64,000 bases of DNA, taken from positions 69,083,523 through 69,147,522 of the forward strand of contig CM057228.1 of NCBI GenBank assembly GCA_029891385.1, written 5' to 3'. Position 1 is the first letter of the stretch. Each line of letters opens with the position of its first letter. The translations under genes and the position numbers were made by a program. Origin of the DNA: Erythroxylum novogranatense (Eukaryota; Streptophyta; Magnoliopsida; Malpighiales; Erythroxylaceae). Below are positions 33,316 through 44,700 of this stretch, piece by piece. The notes beneath the pieces are model-generated. The model saw only the letters and a program-made list of their open reading frames with translations. It ran no database searches and was not told where the DNA came from.

Positions 33316-33933
33316 TTTCTCCCCCTCTTAAAAGAATTTCGTCCTCGAAATTCTAACTTAAGAAATCACCAAGTACTTGCTTCTAAATGACCATAATCAC
33401 TTACTTTCTGATCTCATTCCTTAACACACATATTCTTAACTTATTCACACTATTTCACTTTTTGTAGCAAGAACCACCAAAATTATATCAACTCACTATG
33501 TCCACAACTCACTATTTCTTAACATATTTACACAAGTCAATGGCTCAATTCTTAATAACCTTAATATGGACCAAATCATCATTCAAAATCAACCTTTTGA
33601 ACTTTTATGCATATATTCCTATCATCAAGCTCATCTTTCAAATATTTCATTCTTTCATTTCACAAAAGTATAGTCAACATCAATTTATCCCAATTCATCA
33701 AGAATTTCTAATCTTAATTTCCACAGGCACATTCTTAAAATCAATCATATTCTTGACACCTAAATCAAACAATCAAATTAATTCTTCAAACAATTCATGA
33801 CAAAGACATTCACCTCATATCACATTCTCACAAAATAAATCTTATCCTTACAAACTCTTATCAATTTCTTATGAAAGTCACTCATATACATATGCCCAAG
33901 TAAGATCTTATTATTGGGCTCTGATACCATAAC
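33316..33933 (-). mobile_element. 618-bp internal region of the nested L1 element, with primer site and polypurine tract
   Basis: On the - strand the primer site TGGTATCAGAGC (33918-33929) follows the LTR end at 33934 after a 4-nt spacer. At the other side, AATTTCGAGGACGAAATTC (33336-33354) and TTTTAAGAGGGGGAGAAA (33316-33334) resemble a gypsy pol end and polypurine tract. Between them is AT-rich DNA with no gag or pol. The element is therefore non-autonomous and would need proteins from a relative. It keeps the priming signals needed for reverse transcription. Confidence 0.8.
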
Positions 33934-35652
33934 TGTTGGGACCCGATCTCAGAACCGGATCCTAACCAGAAAAACGAAAGATGGAACAAAAAACAAAGCG
34001 ACAAAATGAAATCAAATGGAAGCAAAAACGAAAACACAGAATACTAAATCGAATAAACGATCGAAATCAAAGGCGAAATACAAATCGAATAGGAAACATA
34101 AGACGAAAGAATCGAAAGCGAAGCGAATACGAATCGAATTATCAAATAACAAAAATGTGAAACAAATACGGATCGAATTCAAAGCATACAAACGGAGCAA
34201 CTGAAATGAACAAATATCCGACATCCGAAATCTTAAACTTATGAAACAAAACAAAAGGGTCGCGTTGGAAACCTATGACTAAATCAATCCGAAACTGGTC
34301 TAAATTTTTTTCTTTCTTTTTCATTTTATTCGTCTTTATTCGAAAACTCATACAAATCAAACAATATAATTTCCCTTTTTGGGAAATTCATCCTCAATCA
34401 AAACTCACTTTATTCGATTATTCATATTCAAAACATATCTCAATCTCATCTTAAAACAAAACATCTATCTTATTCTTATTTTTCTTTTTCTTTTTCTTTT
34501 GTCAATAACACTTATCCATATACTACCATACAAAAATCAGGTAGCATAATGGCTGTATTATACAAAACCCAAAAACCTGCACAGTTTAAATATATCAGCT
34601 CAATCACACAATCATCAAATTCATCGGACCTCCTGTCCGGAAATCCCCGCATATACAAACACAATTCTAAACCTAACACTTCAATAATTCTCAATCAATC
34701 AAATTCATCCATATCTAAAACACATTCATATCTCAATACAATTTGTATACAAAACCATAATTCACATTCCATAGCCATACACAATTCCAATTTCATAACT
34801 CAAGTCCATAGGCATAAACCATCATTTAAATCCTTATACAAACTCATAAATCATCTATATCACGAAGTAAATGCTTAGAAACATTCATGGCTCCCCAAGT
34901 CATATACAATCCAAAACTAAATTCACATTACACAAATTACATGCTATGCAAAAATCGAACAAAAATGTCTTGACATTCTTTCATCCGATCTCCTGCTCGA
35001 ATACCTAAAGATGGGGATGAAAGGGGGGGTGAGCTTGACAGCTCATGGATAACATGGTTGTAAATCGAATAATAATCAAAAATCATCTTTTTCAAACTTT
35101 TGACATTTTATAAAAATTCCACAAGTAGAGCATTTTGCAAAAGGCTTATTTCTTAAAATTTTCAATTTTTCAAATCATTCATAAACAATTTCAACATTTC
35201 ACGGTTGAAAATCCTTCATTGCTCATTTCTCAAAATTTCAAAACTTTTCACAATTCATAAATAAATTCGAAAAATGAATGTATCACGTATAAATGCATCA
35301 CATTATAAACAAATCGAAAATCACATAACACTTCAGAATGGTTTGGTTCGGTCCAAAATGAAACGTACTGCACATTCCCGCATAGCGTGTAACATCCCGT
35401 TACTGTTAACAAGGGCATTATGGCAATATTGGACCGATCGATAGCTTTATCAGATGCATCGATCGAGCATGCTACGGCCTCTAATTATAGAGGAACTGGT
35501 CTCTGCATTTTCATATTTATTTATTCATTGGTACATGCATTCATGATTTTCGGTATTTAATTGTGAATTGAATTGATCAATTGACTGGTTTGTGAACCGA
35601 TCAATTATAAACCGATCGAACGATTGGACTGAAATTTGGACTAAATTGAGAC

Positions 35653-35676
35653 TTATATCTATATATATATATATAG
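35653..35676 (+). promoter_or_regulatory. TATA-like run in solo LTR S2
   Basis: An uninterrupted TA-alternating stretch, 265 bp from the LTR start and about 400 bp upstream of the palindrome array, is the best core-promoter candidate in S2. It could also be a plain AT microsatellite. Confidence 0.4.
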
Positions 35677-36081
35677 CTAAGTTGAAATTGGGGAACTTAC
35701 CTAATGACCTAAGGCAAAATCGATTTCTTCTTTTCCTCCCACGGTGAGTCTTCTCTCCTTCGATTGTCGTGCGATTTCTCCCATTGGTGAGATTCGTTGA
35801 TTTTCTTATGGTTTTCCTCAATGTGTTGACTAACATGTCTATAGTGATTGGTGAAGGTTAGAAGCTTGGAGAGTGTTTGATCGTGGGTTTCGAAGGATTT
35901 TAGGGTTTACGAATTTGATTCTTCGATTGGTAAGTTTCTATAGTTTAATGTTGTTATTACTGGTTATTTGAGTATTTTATGGCATTTATTAGGTTAGATT
36001 TGGTAGTTGGAGTGTTTAATGGAGGTTTTAAGTGTATTAATGGCGGAAGATCGATCGGAGAAGACGATTTGGTCTTCGCAC

Positions 36082-36311
36082 GTCGCGACGAGCATAGAAG
36101 TGTTAGGGCTTTGTCGCGACGAGTAATTAGATTTAATTAAACTTATTAGTCGCGACGAGCTTGGGTAGACGTCACGACGAGAGTGGATTGGTACGTCACG
36201 ACGAGTGGTTTCCACGTCGCGACGAGCATGGTTTTGTGCGACGCGACGAGCAGCCTCCACATCGCGAGGAGCGAGCGTTCCATGTCGCTACGAAGGGGCG
36301 TAGATCGCGAC
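36082..36311. repeat. Phased palindrome array in S2 (10 units)
   Basis: GTCGCGAC-type octamers start at 36082, 36113, 36149, 36171, 36195, 36216, 36240, 36261, 36284 and 36304. From the third unit on, spacing is 20-24 bp. Most are followed by GAGC or GAG. Outside the octamer the units are unlike each other, so this is not a simple tandem duplication. Confidence 0.85.
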
Positions 36312-38445
36312 GAAAGGGGTCAATTTTCTGATTGAATATATATATGTGGGTTTATTGGACATAACTTATGGTGTAGACCTTCGATTGAGGTGATTCTCAA
36401 TTTACTGTGAACTAGGGAAAGAGGTCTACCATTAAGGAAAAATTAAGAGTTGGAATTTAATTGAAATGGTACTGATTCTTGAGATTAAGGTTAATTATGG
36501 GTTATAGTGTGATCTAAGTACTGAATTGAGACAATTGGAGTTCTAATTGAGATTTTCACTGGATAATTTGACTGATGGATATGAAATTGTTATAGGGTAT
36601 ATGAATTGAGAAAATTGAACTGCATTGAGGATTGAACCAAATCAGTGTTGATCCAATAGAGTGGAAAGTTGAATTTGAGCATAGGATATCGAATTTGGGT
36701 ATTTGCACCGGAAAACGTGAATATGCATTGTACATCATTTCTCTGAGACATATGCATTACTGAATTAGTTAATTGAGCAATTAGTAATGGACTGTACTTT
36801 ACTGTTATAGAGGCATAGAGGCACCGTTGGACCGTCGTTCCACGGACATTGCTGAGACTTCTAGGCAGTAGCTCGGAAGTTACAGGTGAGTAACCTAGTT
36901 GGTTCCTCAATCCTTGTGTGATAAAATGTGCTGTGATATGTGTGATTAAATTGACAATGTGAGTGATACATGTGTGAAATAAATGTGCTGCAATTATGAA
37001 TAAGTGTTCTGATTGTGAGTGAATGTGAGCATTAGTGAATGTGAATCAGTGTAAAGAGTTATGAGTCAGTGTTCTGATTAAGATAGCGAGTGAAGTGATA
37101 TACATGTGCTAGTGACTGTGCAAGTGTGCTCAATGTGAATTACATGACTACTGAAATATATGTGATCGAATTGCACCGCATTTACCATCGAAATGTATAA
37201 GAGTGAATCAGATTGTTATCGAAATGTATGTGATCAATTACGTGCTTTTATCAGATAGGATTGAACAATGTGAATTGTACCGTATGATCGCATGACTCAT
37301 GAAAAGTGTAGGATTGATTGCACTTTTATCGAATCGAATCAGATCGTTACGTGACACTGGGAGTGAATATCGGGCTTTATAGCCATATCGTAGCGACACC
37401 AACACCGTAATCTCGGGCTTTTATAGCGCGTACATCGAATCATCAAAACATCGCATTGCATGCATAACTACATGATCAGATAATGGAATGTGACCCAAGT
37501 CGCGATTATTACTGACCAGGCCTCGAGCCCGAGGGAAGTTATCCTAAACATCAGATCGACCTGCCTAGCCCAGGGAGTTATCCTCGAACATCGCATCGAC
37601 GGGCCTAGCCCGAGGGAGAAATCCTCGACGCGCCCCATCGATCATCGATCGAGCGCCAGGCACAACATCAATAATCGAAAAGAGTCTCATATGCATTGCA
37701 TACACATGAATGACTAAGTTGTGACAATGACTGATTACGTGATGACATGATTTACTGTAAACTGCAATGTGATACTACAATTGTTTCGTTATCAGAAAGC
37801 GCCGATAATATCGCGAATCGTGACATGACATCGTAAATCGTTATCTATGATTTCGTAGATCGTTATAAATCATCAGAACTGTGATGCAACATCAGAACAT
37901 CAGATAGTATTGAAATTAGTGTACGATACCGTTAATTGACTAGTATCAGATTGCGGTCAGACGCGATACGCTGTAATGCATGATTTGAGTGAACCATCGA
38001 TGATGGTTTTCACCGAGTTCGCAAACTCACCCAAAATTGCAATATATTTTTTCAGACCGATAGAGTAGACTCTAGCTCAAGATATTCTTTTCTCCGCCGT
38101 GAAGCAGCCGGCAAGAGACGCGATGGCACATGTGTCGGTCACCGGTTAGCTTTTGAGGATGACTTAGGATAGATGCTTGTATGAGTTTCCCTTTTTGGTT
38201 TTGTTTAGGGAACTGATAAACTTGTCTATTCTGCTACTGGATGACTGTATGAAGACTGATATTGTAAATTTTAATGTACTGATTTCTGTTATATTGTGAT
38301 TTAATTACTGCGATGCCATGTGGATATTAGTGAAACTGTTCTGGTAGTGCACCTTTATCGTGGGATACGTGTCGGGCGTCCCGATGTGTACCCTGCGGTG
38401 AGAGGGCGCTACATAGCGGTCCTGTGCAGCCATGAATGGAACGTA

Positions 38446-38476
38446 CTACACTTTCCCGTATAGCGGTCTAGTGTAG
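38446..38476. repeat. Second twin hairpin of LTR copy B (first is split by S2)
   Basis: CTACACT (38446-38452) pairs with AGTGTAG (38470-38476); the inner stem is CCGT/GCGG with one wobble. The first hairpin is divided between 35368-35387 (CTGCACA, CCGC) and 38419-38429 (TGTGCAG); its arms would pair perfectly without S2. Confidence 0.75.
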
Positions 38477-41400
38477 CCGTGAACTTATTGGAGTACGAAA
38501 TCAAAACTCCAGTGCCACTAGGAGGCAGAAGGAGAAGCCTTTAAAAATGAGATAGTGCACTGACTCAAACTTATGGGACCTAACCAAACCCACATAACAC
38601 ACTTTCATGCTTGATAATCAGATTGCCCGAAGGCACATTTCGAAATCTCAAATTTTCATGTCATGTCATAATCAAGCATAATGTGACACATATTCCACAT
38701 ATCAAAATCTTATTTCATCCAAACACAAAGAATGTACAAATCATAGCAATTTCTTAAAATCATAATTTGTATAACCACTTTTCAATCAATCAATCACAAG
38801 GAATGCAACAATTTTGCTTTTTCATAAATCCTTATATAATACCTGATTTTCTTCAAAAATCATAACCTTTTCTCCTGAACTCCAAAATTGACAAATTTAG
38901 TATCAAAAGAAAGCTCAAAGGAAGCTCTACAACTTCCATGAAGGATTCAAAAACTAATTTAACCTTTAAGGGAGTCAAAATCTACTTCAAAGTTTCTGCT
39001 AAAATTTAAAAATGTCCTCCTCAAAGCCAGAAGTTTGAAAAATCATATCTTTTAACACAAAAGCCTAAAAATGTCACATTTTACCTGAATGGAAAGATAA
39101 AAGGATGATTTACAAATTTCTTGAAGGAAGCAAAAATCAATTCAATCACTAAAAGGGGTAAAAACTCACTCAAAGGTACTGCCTATAAAATGACTAATCA
39201 AACAGTAAAATGATCATATGTACAGTAACTGAAATCTTCCAATCCCCATAACTCCTTATTCCTAACTCCGAAAATTGCATATCATACCTCAGTGGAAAGG
39301 GTAAAAGACAGTCTACATCTTTTATGAAGGATGCAAAAATCAATGAAGGCTCTAAAAAGGTGAAAAACCCTTCCATAGATACTGCCTATAAGATGACATT
39401 TCAAACAGTAACTGAAATCTTCCAAACCTTATAACTTCTTGTTCTTAAGTACAAAAGTGACAAGTTATATACCATTGGAAAGCTCTAAACATGTGTTACA
39501 ATCTTCAAGAAGACCCCCCAATCCAATTCAAGCTCTAAGAGGGTACACAAACAAAGTTTCTGCCTATTTTTACAAAAATTTGACAGCACCTCCCCTAAAA
39601 ATCAACTAGCCAAAATTTTCAATTTTTCAACCCAAACTCAAACACCTGCACAAAAACCTCAATCTACACAATCTTCAATCTCCCAAATCACCAACCAATC
39701 CATATAAACCTATAATCTAACTCAAATGGCAGCAGCACACACTCCTAAACATTTAATCATTTTCAAACTATAAACCAACACATTTCAAAGCAATATATAC
39801 AAGAAATGCAACAATTTTGCAATTTATCAAAATCATAAATCAAATAAATTCCCATTCATTCAAGCAATGAAATCATTAATTAATCAAATTATTCAAAACA
39901 TTCGAATAGTAAAGAATTCCATAATTATTTCAATTTCTTAAAATCATTCCAAAAGTAACGAATTTTATCATTCGAAAATCAAAATTTTCAAACATTAACA
40001 TAAACAATAATTTATAAACATTTTTGTTCTTGATTTTTCAAAATCACAATGGTAGCTTATAATTCAAAATATAAACACATTACCCACCTCATTTCCATGC
40101 TAGAACTTTGTCCCAAGCATCAATTTCTCCATTACTTCTTTCCCTCTTCCAAGTTAAAATTCCCTAAACCAAATTCACCCAAATTCAACATCACAATAGA
40201 CATAATCCTCAAAATTAACTTAAGAATTCACAAACCCATACTAATCTTAAGCCAAATCAACCAAAAACTCATTAAAAACTCAAAGATCAAAAACCATCTC
40301 TTACCTTAATCTTCTTCATTTTTGAATTTTTCTTGGCTAGGAAGGAAGCTTTCCTCATCCTCCACCTTTCCCCCCTTGAATCCTCTCAAAATCGTGCTTG
40401 AAACCTTGGAAAAATCGAAAACCCTAAGCTCTCTCTCTTTTTCTCTTTCCCTTTCTCCCATCCGTAAGCTTCACTCTTTTCTTCCTTTCATTTTGTTCTT
40501 TTTTTCCCTCTAAGTCGTGCTTCCTCTCCTCTTAAATGGCAACCATGTTGCCATTTCATTAAATGAAGGCCAATTGACGAAAATGCCCTTCCATATATGC
40601 CTACTAACTTAACTCTTTAAGTAAACTTCCAAATTTGCCCCTAAAAATCATTTTAATTCAAGCTTACATTAGGACATTTTTCTCACCATCAAATTGAAGG
40701 AATTTGCCAAAAATTCCTTCTAGAGAAATGTTCCTCATTGTCTTAATTTCATAACACCACCAAAATCATTTAATTTGGTGCACTACACAAAAAGTTATAC
40801 TCCAAACATTTCGGATTATTCGTATGCTAAAATATTTTCTAGCACTTTATTTTCATCCAAAAATTGATATTCTTAAAGACAAAATTGAAACTCGATTTCT
40901 TCATACCAATTGTATCCCTATTTTTCTAGTTTAATCCAAATCAAGAATCACCTCATTTGGATAACTAGAGAAAAAGTTATGGCCAAAATACTTTCAGATT
41001 TTACTAATCCAAGACTGAACACTAAACCCGACTTAGATTCAGAAATTGAAAGTCTTAGGGCTATATTGAAATTCAATGTCCTCATATGATTTGTAGCCCC
41101 ATTTCTCTATTTTATTTTGCCTCAAGAATCAGTTCAATCGGATCTCCACAGATCAAGAATTTATCAAAAGACTGAATCATGTTTAGAAAATTATCCCACT
41201 CAATTAGATTAAGTCAATCACTTTCAATTTATCTCAAAAATTCACAAATTTTTCATGAGGATGTAGATAAGTGCCTTAGGAATCCAACGCTTCAAAAACC
41301 AAGTCAATCAGATATCGGACGAAAAAGTTATAAGCAAAAGATTGAAGAGGGGTCGGATTAGGAAACAATTTAACCAAAAACATAAAGAGAAGTCCAAATG

Positions 41401-41900
41401 CCCAAACGACGTCGCATAATAACGCAAAGGAACAAAACGGCATCGCACGAGAAGAAACGGACGCGCGCAGAGGAAAAGAACTCAAAACAACATCACAGAG
41501 AGGAAACGAAATGACACCGCATGGAGGCAAAACGCGCGCGCGTTAGGCGAGGGCGAGTAGCTCGCGGGGAGAGCAAAAACAATCGCTCGCCCTCATGAGC
41601 AGTCGCGAGGGCGAGCAACGCCTGACCCTTTTCCCTCTCTTTTTTTTTCTACCTAATAAATCCAAAAATTCCAAAATTCATAACTCTTGCTTCCAAACTC
41701 CAAATTTAACAAATTTGGTATCAGTAGAAAGCTCATAGGAAGCTCTACAACTTCCATGAAGAACTCAAAAACTAATTTATCCTCTACTGTGATCAAATTT
41801 CTCATCAAAGATTCTATCCAATTTAATAATTCCCTAAGCAATAACTTAACTTTGAAAAATTCTATCTTTCAACTCCAAAGTCCAAACATGTCATATTTTA

Positions 41901-42780
41901 TTAAGTATGTATACTAAAAACGAATGGGATGGACGACCACAGAATCGATCCCTATCGTCCATTTAATCCAGCGACTTATATTCTTTTTCTTGTTATTGTA
42001 TGTTGTGTCTTCTGTTTATTGAATGTTGTGTCTTCGCACGATATAAACGCAATCTTCTGTTTATTGAATGTTGTGTCTTGGCGCGATATACACGCAATCT
42101 TCTGACCCAATCTTCTGATGCAATATTTTGTGAGGCAACAACGCACGCGGCCGCGCAATGCATGCCCTTGTGACTACTTATATGTGTTAATATCTATTCA
42201 TTCGTGTTGTGTCCTTTCTCTCTCTTTGTTTTTCCTCTCCGCCCTCGCCTTCCTCTGCTTTCTTCAGCTGTGGCTATCGTAGCTGTTGTTGCTGATGAAA
42301 GAGTATCAGCGGTTTCCTCTGTTACTTGTAAATCTTCTTTAAGCTTTTTTTGGTGTGTACAGATATTTTTGGAGTGTGTCTCCAGGTTTAGTCAGATTTC
42401 TTTTTTTCTCATCTTCTCTTATCTTTGTGACAGTGGTGGTGGTTGTCGTAGCTGTTTTTCCTGTCGACTGTTGTTGTTGTGGAAAGAGTATCAGCGTTCA
42501 CCAACTCGACGTCGGATGTTGTATCTTGAACCTAGTGAACCTAGCATAAGGTTGTTCACCAACTCGACGTCGGATGTTGTTATCGCTTCGTCCCAGTTTC
42601 CAGTTGCTCTTCGTTTTCGCTTCATGTTACTTTTATTCCTCTGATACTTGTAAATCATCTTTAAGCTTTTTTGGGTGTGTACAGGTGTTTTGGGAGTTTA
42701 GCTGTTGTTGTTGTCGACTGTCGTTGGTGTCGAAAGAATATCAGTGCTTTTGATGTCGAAAGAATATCAATGCTCACCAA
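41901..42780. other. Unclassified repeat-rich insert
   Basis: The junction with LTR copy B is at about 41901 (insert starts TTAAGTATGTATAC). It includes a direct repeat with a 53-57-bp period near 42008-42110 (TTTATTGAATGTTGTGTCTT twice) and a repeated phrase CACCAACTCGACGTCGGATG at 42500 and 42561. A 146-codon + strand frame at 42204-42644 is Ser/Leu/Val-rich without a family match and overlaps these repeats, so I do not call it a gene. Confidence 0.4.
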
Positions 42781-44400
42781 CTTTTGGCCTACAACGAACT
42801 TGGATATGAGGACATTTATCACGTTGGCATCCTTAAAAAGGATGGCTCACATAAAGAAGACGTAGTGGAGACTTGGATATGAGGAGATTTATCATGTCTA
42901 TCAGTGTTCACCAACTCCACGTTGGATGTGTTCCCACCCAAGGCCAACTCAACGTCTGATGATGTATTCCTAGCCTTGACCAACTCTACGTCGGACGTCG
43001 GATGTGTGAATCAATTTTTGGGTAACACTCTGAAGTCTCTTTGTCTATGAAAAAGACCTAGTGCAGATTTGGATATAAGGAGATTTATCATGTTCTCATC
43101 GTCAGTGTCACTCCATATTCTATGGATGATGTGTTCCCACCCTTGAGACCAACTCTACGTAGGATCTAAAGTCTCTTTGTCTATAAAGAAGACGTGTGAC
43201 TTGGATATCGTGGAGATTTATCATGTTCTTAGGGAGAAAATCTGAAAAGGATGCCTCAAACAAAGAAGGCGTAGTGCTGACTTGGATATGAGGAGAGTTA
43301 TCATGTTGTTCATCGTCAGTCTCAGTCCATATAGCAGGTACTTGTGATCCAATAGGAAGATTGTAAATGCATTGACCAAGATTGTATGTTGACGAATTGT
43401 AATATTAGATGGCATAATATGGTAACTACTTCGTGTCAGTTTCCAGTTCTTCTGACATATCACTTCGTGTTATTTTTAAAAGTAAAGATTAAATTGTAAT
43501 ATTAGATGGCATAATATGATAACTGCTTCGTCTCGGTTTCCAGTTCTTCTGACATATCGCTTCGTGTTATTTTTAAAAGTAAAGATTAAAAGTAAAGACG
43601 AAGTGAAAGTGAGACGATAGAAGTGAAGATGAAGTGAAAGTCAGACGATAAAAGTGAAGACGAAGTGAAAGTAAGATGATATAAAAGTAAGACGGAGTGA
43701 AAGTGAGACGATAAAAACTGAAAAAAGGATGCCTGAAATAAAGAAGGCGTAGTGCAGACAATAGGAAGATTGTAAATGCATTGACCAAGATTGTATTTTC
43801 AAGAATTGTAATATTAGATTGCATAATATGGTAACTACTTCGTCTCGGTTTTTAGTTCTTTTGACATATCGTTTCATGTTATTTTTAAAAGTAAAGATTA
43901 AATTGTAATATTAGATGGCATAATATGGTAACTGCTTCGTCTCGGTTTCCAGTTCTTCTGACATATCGCTTCGTGTTATTTTTAAAAGTAAAGATTAAAA
44001 GTAAAGACGAAGTGAAAGTGAGACGATAGAAATGAAGACGAAGTGAAAGTCAGACAATAGAAGTGAAGAAAAAGTGAAAGTAAGACGATATAAAATTAAG
44101 ACGGAGTGAAAGTAAGACAATAAAAGTAAGACGATAAAAACTGAAAAAGGATGCCTGAAATCAAGAAGACGTAATGCAGACAATAGGAAGATTGTAAATG
44201 CGCTCACCAAGATTGTATTTTCAAGAATTGTAATATTAGATTGCATAATATGGTAACTACTTCGTCTTGGTTTCCAGTTCATCTGACATATCGCTTCGTG
44301 TTATTTTTAAAAGTAAAGACGAAGTGAAAGTAAGACGATAGAAGTAAAGGCGAAGTAAAAGTAAGACGATATAAAAATAAGACGGAGTGAAAGTTAGACG
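42781..44400. repeat. Amplified antisense Helitron-derived segments
   Basis: The phrase GACTTGGATATGAGGAGA...TTTATCATGTT recurs around 42870, 43070 and 43280. The copy at 43270-43420 is the reverse complement of Helitron replicase sequence at 51640-51740 (for example CTCAGTCCATATAGCAG). From 43396 a second module of about 300-400 bp (GCATAATATGGTAACTACTTCG, then repeats of AAGTGAAAGTRAGACGATA) repeats at about 43410, 43505, 43815, 43910 and 44240. Short ORFs at 43221-44282 are shadows of these repeats. Confidence 0.65.
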
Positions 44401-44404
44401 ATAA

Positions 44405-44700
44405 AATGGATATCAAATGGAAAAGCCGATCGGCAGCATTGAATGTCTGCGACAATTAGATGCACAGTCCACCACAGACTTCCATCGTAATAGAAAAAAA
44501 AAACCCAGGTTCTTATAAACTTTTAATGTCACACGGTTTTCAACTTAATCTACCTCTGGTTTAAGGCAAAAATTTAATTATACCTAGTTTCTCATAAACT
44601 TTAATGTCACATTGTGGTGTCTTTTGAATGATTTCACACGATTTTCAGGTTAATCTACCTCTGGTTTAAGGTATAAATTTTTTTTATCCCTAATAGGAAT
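44405..44700 (+). mobile_element. Second copy of the Helitron 3' tail
   Basis: 44405-44480 resembles the end of the RPA-like gene of the Helitron at 57835-57915 (AAGCCGATC, then a GTAATAG...AAAAACCCAG phrase). AATCTACCTCTGGTTTAAGG occurs at 44549 and 44660, and again at 57989. Part of the tail is duplicated in tandem here. This indicates a truncated or non-autonomous relative of the Helitron. Confidence 0.6.

Larger units (their letters stand above)
35388..38413 (+). mobile_element. Solo LTR S2, 3026 bp
   Basis: It begins TGTAACATCCCGTTAC and ends GGGCGCTACA, flanked by the duplication TAGCG (35383-35387 and 38414-38418). There is no internal region, so it is a solo LTR of a gypsy-type element. 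A strong TATA-like run (35653-35676) suggests + sense transcription starting near 35700, followed by a leader containing ten CpG palindromes (36082-36311). Further in are imperfect repeats of a CCTAGCCCgAGGGAgttatCC type (about 37510-37635). The insertion lies in the loop and inner stem of the first twin hairpin of LTR copy B. Confidence 0.9.
33934..41900 (-). mobile_element. 5' LTR (copy B) of the nested L1 element, split by S2 and truncated at 41900
   Basis: The LTR end GGGTCCCAACA lies at 33934, next to the primer site. 33934-35387 and 38419-41900 are collinear with copy A from 27723 to about 32590. The first 0.7 kb of the LTR (equivalent to 32590-33315) is missing at 41900, where unrelated DNA begins. 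The similarity of A and B by eye is high, with scattered single-base changes. The CpG patch is at 41400-41620 and includes GCGCGCGCG (41534-41542). Confidence 0.82.

Noticed and set aside
42204..42644. 146-codon + strand ORF with hydrophobic runs, possible membrane protein
   Set aside because: It overlaps repeated CGACGTCGG phrases, has biased composition and no recognisable family; it is more likely chance in low-complexity DNA.
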